64,000 bases of DNA, from contig JACKGZ010000007.1 in the NCBI GenBank assembly GCA_020639255.1, positions 1-64,000 on the forward strand, given 5' to 3'. The position numbers were made by a program, and so were the translations under genes. Each line of letters opens with the position of its first letter. The stretch's first letter is position 1. The notes under the pieces were generated by a model. That model was given only the letters and a program-made list of their open reading frames with translations. It did no database searches and was not told the origin of the DNA. The stretch comes from Phycisphaera sp. (GTDB lineage: Bacteria; Planctomycetota; Phycisphaerae; Phycisphaerales; UBA1924). This document shows, piece by piece, positions 60,703 to 64,000 of this stretch.

Positions 60703-61371
60703 ATGAAATCCGCCGATGAGCTGCGTTCGATCCGGTATCAGGCGTACGAGGCGGGCGCTCTCGATCGAGCCGACGGCTCGAAACAGGACATCTTCCCGCA
60801 CACGCTCCACCCCGACGACTGCGACTATCTGCGAGACCGGATCGCCGAGCTGAAACCGGCGCGCACGCTGGAGATCGGCTGCGCAACAGGGCTCTCAACG
60901 CTCGCGCTCTTTGAGGGCTGCCAGATCGCCAAGACCACGCCCGAGCACACGATCATCGACCCGTATCTCCGCGCGGGCTGGGGCAGCGCCTCGCTCGTGC
61001 TGCTCGAACGCACCGGGCTCACGGGGCACATCACGCTCGACGAGCGCGAGTCGGTCGTGGCGCTCGCGGAGTACGTCGGACGCACGCCCAAGCCGTCGTT
61101 CGACTTCGCATTCATCGACGGCTGCCACTGGTTCGAGTGCGCCCTGACCGATCTCTGGCTCACGAGCAGGCTCGTGTCCCCGGGTGGCGTGATCGCCATC
61201 GACGACCTCTGGATGCCCGCCATTCAAAGGGCACTCGAATACGCGACCGGAAACCTCGGCGTCGAGATCATCGATACCCGCTCGCGCGGCGGGAAGGATC
61301 GCATCGCCTTTCTCCGGGTCGCAAGCGACGCGAGCAAGCGCGATTGGCAGTTCTTCAAAGACTTTGAGTGA
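60703..61371 (+). CDS. Class I SAM-dependent methyltransferase
   Basis: The 222-residue protein has the SAM-binding motif RTLEIGCATGLSTLAL near 54-69, an acidic strand end (HTIIDPYLRAGWG near 85) and FDFAFIDGCHWFECALTDL near 133-151, followed by GGVIAIDDLWMPAI near 163. The layout matches the Methyltransf_24 group, which includes O-methyltransferases acting on small molecules or sugars. The start is ATG 60703, which has GGGGAG 4-9 bases before it and follows the uvrC TGA by one base. The substrate is unknown. Confidence 0.88.
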   Translation: MKSADELRSIRYQAYEAGALDRADGSKQDIFPHTLHPDDCDYLRDRIAELKPARTLEIGCATGLSTLALFEGCQIAKTTPEHTIIDPYLRAGWGSASLVLLERTGLTGHITLDERESVVALAEYVGRTPKPSFDFAFIDGCHWFECALTDLWLTSRLVSPGGVIAIDDLWMPAIQRALEYATGNLGVEIIDTRSRGGKDRIAFLRVASDASKRDWQFFKDFE

Positions 61372-61377
61372 TTGACT

Positions 61378-61411
61378 CGGTGGGGGGTGGCGTCCCGCCG
61401 CCCGATTCTCG
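61378..61411 (+). repeat. Dispersed palindromic repeat, copy 1
   Basis: The core GGTGGCGTCCCGCCGCCCGA resembles the reverse complement of 63962-63990 over about 28 bases. Both copies are in gaps between genes. Confidence 0.5.
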
Positions 61412-61417
61412 AAAGAT

Positions 61418-62020
61418 TCAATCCACCCGCAGGAAGAACGCCGTGAATCCCGTCTCGTCCTTCTCAACGACCAGCGGCACCTCGGTCGACGTTGTGCGCT
61501 GCCGTGTCGCGCGGCGGTCCGTGCCGGTGGAGTCCTCGTAGGTGATGTAGTCCGTCGAATCCGACCACACGGTCTGGCGGACGATCGACTCGGCCTTGCC
61601 GAGGTAGCGGTCGGCCCAGATCGCGTAGTGCGCGCCCTTCTTGCGAGCGAACGAGGCGAGGTCGCCGTTCCACGGGCGGACCGTGTTCGTCGTGCGGAAC
61701 GAGCTCACACCGATCAGGTGCACACGGTCCGGGTCTTCGCTGATCTGCAGCGCCCTGAGCAGCTTCGCGTTCGCTTCGCGGCGTTGGTCGGCATCCCAGT
61801 CCTCCCAGTGAACGTCCGATGCCGCGAGCAATTCTTCCTGCTCACGCAGCGCCGACTCCATGCGCTCCCACGGGATCTCGCGCACGGCAACCTTTGATCC
61901 CTCCGGCAGGCTCGGCGCCGACGCATAGGGGCGGTAGCTCTCTTGCCAGACACTCGAACACCCGGAACCGAACCCAGCGGTCAGGGCACCAAGCACGGCA
62001 ATCATCAGAACGTTCTTCAT
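61418..62020 (-). CDS. Putative lipoprotein
   Basis: The 200-residue product has a lipoprotein signal (MKNVLMIAVLGALTAGFGSGC; Cys at residue 21). The mature region is charged and helical, then ends in strands (GAHYAIWADRYLGKAE, TSTEVPLVVEKDETGFTAFFLRV). No family recognised. TAGACT ends 6 bases before the ATG with no ribosome site. It is followed by the copy 1 palindromic repeat and lies directly downstream of the CLC gene on the same strand. Confidence 0.7.
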   Translation of the reverse strand: MKNVLMIAVLGALTAGFGSGCSSVWQESYRPYASAPSLPEGSKVAVREIPWERMESALREQEELLAASDVHWEDWDADQRREANAKLLRALQISEDPDRVHLIGVSSFRTTNTVRPWNGDLASFARKKGAHYAIWADRYLGKAESIVRQTVWSDSTDYITYEDSTGTDRRATRQRTTSTEVPLVVEKDETGFTAFFLRVD

Positions 62021-62026
62021 CGCAGC

Positions 62027-62032
62027 AGTCTA
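62027..62032 (-). promoter_or_regulatory. -10-like box TAGACT, leaderless position
   Basis: On the minus strand TAGACT is followed by 6 bases and the ATG at 62020. It lies in the short gap after the CLC gene. Confidence 0.45.
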
Positions 62033-62036
62033 CCGG

Positions 62037-63872
62037 TTAGCTCTCTTCCAGTGCCTCTCTGTATCGGCTCATCACGTGGATCCGTGTAATCAGACCGATC
62101 GGACGGGGGTTTTTCCCGGCCGTCACGAGGCACAGGCTCGACACATCGTGCTCCGCGAAACGGTCCACGACCACGTCCAGCGTCTCGTCCGGGTGGATCA
62201 CCGGCAGGTCGGTCCGCAATAACTCCGCGACCAGGAGCAGCGGGATGGCCTCTCGGTCGATCAGGGCCGTCCGCATGTCCTTGCCCGTCACCATCCCGAT
62301 ATACGAGCCGTCCTGCTCCACGACCACGAAGTCCGGAACGTGGTAGTTGGCGTGAAGCGAAACGAGCTTGCCCAGCGGGTCCGAGGCGAAGACCGCGTCC
62401 TCGGGGAGCGGCTCGATCGGGACGCTCGTCACCGGGATCTTGCGCAAGAGCGAGATGTCCCGCGCCCCGCCAAGCAGCACGCCCTCGCGCCGGAGCTTGA
62501 AGGTGTAGATCGAGTCGCGCTCAAGCACCGTCGCCACGACCGTCGCCACCACAGCCGCCAGCATGATGGGCAGCAGCACGTACACGTTGCGTGTCAGCTC
62601 GAAGAGGATGAGGATCGACGTCAGCGTCGCGTGCGTCGTACCCGCGACGACGGCCGCCATGCCCACCAGCGCATACGCCGCGGGCGAGCCGCCCTCGGGC
62701 ATCAGGCCCATGCGTTCGAGCGCCACACCGAGCGCCGCGCCCGCGACCGCACCCAGGAAAAGGCTCGGCGCGAACACGCCGCCCGAGCCGCCCGAGGCGA
62801 GCGTGAAAACCGTGCCCACCATCTTGAGTAAGACGAGCAGCGTCAGCAGCACAACCGACGTGGCGATGATCGAGCCGGAACCTGTGTCGTACGCCTTCGG
62901 GTCGAGCAGCTCGCGGATCGTCGAGTAGCCGTTGCCGTAGAACATCGGCACGTGCGCCCCGTGCTCGGGCTGTGCGGCGTTGAGCGCGAGAATGAACGCA
63001 TACCCGATGAGCCCGAGCGCCAGCCCGCCCGTGATCGGCTTGAGCAATGGGTGCAGCTTCCAGTCGTCGTACAGATCCTCGCCCTTGTGCAGGAGCAGGT
63101 TGAAACCGACCGCCACCAGCCCGCACACGCCGCCGAGCAGCACGAAACCGGGCAACTCGAAGATCGAGAACGTGTACCCGTGCAGATCGCCAGGCGTCGC
63201 GAAGATCGCGTGGTTCTCGCCGAGCACCGCCTGCGTCGTCGCCTGGCTGAACACGCTCGCTACCACGATCGGCGCGAACGCCTTGACCGAGAAGTCGCGG
63301 AGCAGGATCTCCAGCACGAAGAACACGCCCGCGATGGGCGCGTTGAAGATCGAGCTGATGCCCGCCGCCGCCCCGCAGCCGACGAGCGTGCCCATGTGCT
63401 CGCGCGTCATGTGCAGCCGCTGCCCGACGACCGAGCCCACGGTCGCGCCGATCTGCACGACCGGGCCCTCCGTGCCCGCCGATCCACCTGAACCGACGGT
63501 CAGGATCGAGGCGATGACCTTCACCACGCCGATCGGCCAGCGGATCAGGCCGCCGCGTTTGATGAGCGCGTTCATGACCTGCGGCACGCCGTGGCCCTTG
63601 GCCTCCGACGCGAACAGTTTCACCAGCACACCCGTCAGCGCCATGCCCACCACGGGCGTGACGATCAGCATCCACGACGCTTCGCGCTGCGTGTGCATGA
63701 CGTGCTCGTTGACGTATTCGAGTGTCTTGTCGAACGCGACCGCGCCCAGGCCCGTGAGCGAGCCGATGATCGCCCCGATGACGATCAGCCACCACTCCGT
63801 TCCGTGTCCGGAGTTCCATGGTTTCCGACCCGCAGATCGGGCCTTAGTGAGATTGGTCAGAAACGAAGCCAC
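62037..63872 (-). CDS. CLC-type chloride channel/antiporter with C-terminal CBS pair
   Basis: The 611-residue protein has the CLC pore motifs: GHGVPQVMNAL near 90-100 (canonical GxGxP), SGGSAGTEGPVVQIGA near 127-142 (canonical GxEGP with the gating Glu) and GGSGGVFAPSLFLGA near 360-374 (canonical GxFxP). The final 140 residues hold two CBS domains (FVVVEQDGSYIGMVTGKDM and SSLCLVTAGKNPRPIGLITR), which may bind adenine nucleotides. The gating Glu suggests proton coupling or gating. The start is GTG at 63872, 7 bases after TAGAGT with no ribosome site. Confidence 0.93.
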   Translation of the reverse strand: MASFLTNLTKARSAGRKPWNSGHGTEWWLIVIGAIIGSLTGLGAVAFDKTLEYVNEHVMHTQREASWMLIVTPVVGMALTGVLVKLFASEAKGHGVPQVMNALIKRGGLIRWPIGVVKVIASILTVGSGGSAGTEGPVVQIGATVGSVVGQRLHMTREHMGTLVGCGAAAGISSIFNAPIAGVFFVLEILLRDFSVKAFAPIVVASVFSQATTQAVLGENHAIFATPGDLHGYTFSIFELPGFVLLGGVCGLVAVGFNLLLHKGEDLYDDWKLHPLLKPITGGLALGLIGYAFILALNAAQPEHGAHVPMFYGNGYSTIRELLDPKAYDTGSGSIIATSVVLLTLLVLLKMVGTVFTLASGGSGGVFAPSLFLGAVAGAALGVALERMGLMPEGGSPAAYALVGMAAVVAGTTHATLTSILILFELTRNVYVLLPIMLAAVVATVVATVLERDSIYTFKLRREGVLLGGARDISLLRKIPVTSVPIEPLPEDAVFASDPLGKLVSLHANYHVPDFVVVEQDGSYIGMVTGKDMRTALIDREAIPLLLVAELLRTDLPVIHPDETLDVVVDRFAEHDVSSLCLVTAGKNPRPIGLITRIHVMSRYREALEES

Positions 63873-63879
63873 GCCTGCG

Positions 63880-63885
63880 ACTCTA
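63880..63885 (-). promoter_or_regulatory. -10-like box TAGAGT for the CLC gene, leaderless position
   Basis: On the minus strand TAGAGT is followed by 7 bases and the GTG at 63872. Confidence 0.5.
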
Positions 63886-63910
63886 GCAACGTTCCGGCGC
63901 GCGATACGAG

Positions 63911-63930
63911 CCCCTCACGCAAGCGAGGGG
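63911..63930. repeat. Hairpin upstream of the CLC gene
   Basis: CCCCTC and GAGGGG pair around ACGCAAGC, which can add a GC/GC inner pair. It lies beside the end of the window. Confidence 0.4.
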
Positions 63931-63961
63931 ACAAGTTCAATTGACGAGTGCGGAGTTTGCC

Positions 63962-63990
63962 TCGGGCGGCGAGACGCCGCCCCCACCCGA
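63962..63990 (-). repeat. Dispersed palindromic repeat, copy 2
   Basis: GGGCGGC (63964-63970) and GCCGCCC (63976-63982) pair around GAGAC. The reverse complement matches the copy at 61378-61411 with a few changes. Confidence 0.5.
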
Positions 63991-64000
63991 TGGAGTCGGG

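Noticed and set aside
1..64000. tRNA genes and CRISPR arrays
   Set aside because: No cloverleaf with a GTTCRA-type T-loop and no evenly spaced direct repeats were noticed. A covariance-model search would be decisive.

Overview
The window is GC-rich, gene-dense DNA with about 53 protein genes. I saw no tRNA or rRNA gene, no CRISPR array, no transposase and no plasmid or phage module. The gene set fits the chromosome of a Gram-negative planctomycete, most likely of the Phycisphaerae. Supporting signs are a PEP-CTERM protein, a type IV prepilin-like protein with an AFSLIELLV start, a membrane protein with a CPxCxYNLRxLxxxxCPECG ribbon, lipoproteins, outer-membrane barrels, an O-antigen ligase, a lipid A-type acyltransferase and a FlgM-like protein. 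The organism call is an inference from gene content; no marker RNA is present.

Layout. 1-3.7 kb: the 3' part-missing end of a DUF115/MptE-like gene, a small membrane protein, a lipoprotein and a FlgM-like anti-sigma factor, probably the edge of a motility or surface-glycan region. 3.7-7.8 kb: a ROK sugar kinase overlapping ispE, a Nif3-like protein, a LEA-type lipoprotein and a small membrane protein. 7.9-13.7 kb: a 1425-residue PQQ-propeller/TPR protein, then rpiB coupled to a Sua5-like/arginine-phosphatase-like fusion. 13.9-17.6 kb: a pseudopilin and comEC. 17.6-26.2 kb: a secreted protein of unknown function, trpE, a zinc-ribbon membrane protein, HU, clpS, a 2-hydroxyacid dehydrogenase, pdxJ and folC. 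26.2-33.1 kb: a glycosyltransferase, leuS with large insertions, and an ECF sigma/anti-sigma pair beside an OsmC protein. 33.1-43.2 kb: three tandem paralogous secreted proteins, a mosaic purB, a PEP-CTERM protein, a YdeI-like protein, MgtC, a coiled-coil protein with a BRCT-like end and an LpxL-like acyltransferase. 43.4-46.3 kb: a receiver-domain operon with a cysteine-poor FmdB relative, and an O-antigen ligase. 46.5-51.3 kb: one 1586-residue protein that strings together sulfotransferase-like, glycosyltransferase, sialyltransferase/MptE-like and FkbM methyltransferase modules. 51.4-64 kb: a Gln/Met-rich membrane protein, an iron-type binding lipoprotein, an M20 hydrolase, two outer-membrane barrel proteins, a UvrC lacking its C-terminal HhH region, a methyltransferase, a lipoprotein and a CLC channel with CBS domains.

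How genes work together. Several pairs are translationally coupled by 4-base ATGA or GTGA overlaps: ispE-ROK, Sua5/PTP-rpiB, clpS-dehydrogenase, and glycosyltransferase-small membrane protein. Cell-envelope glycan work is a theme: the DUF115 protein, the 26.4 kb glycosyltransferase, the LpxL-like acyltransferase, the O-antigen ligase and the 1586-residue multidomain protein.

The most striking global signal is at starts. At least 16 genes lack a Shine-Dalgarno sequence but have a TAnnnT-type hexamer (or GATAAT) ending only 5-8 bases before the start codon, on both strands. That is the arrangement expected for leaderless transcripts. The second strong signal is a sharp block of foreign codon usage inside purB.
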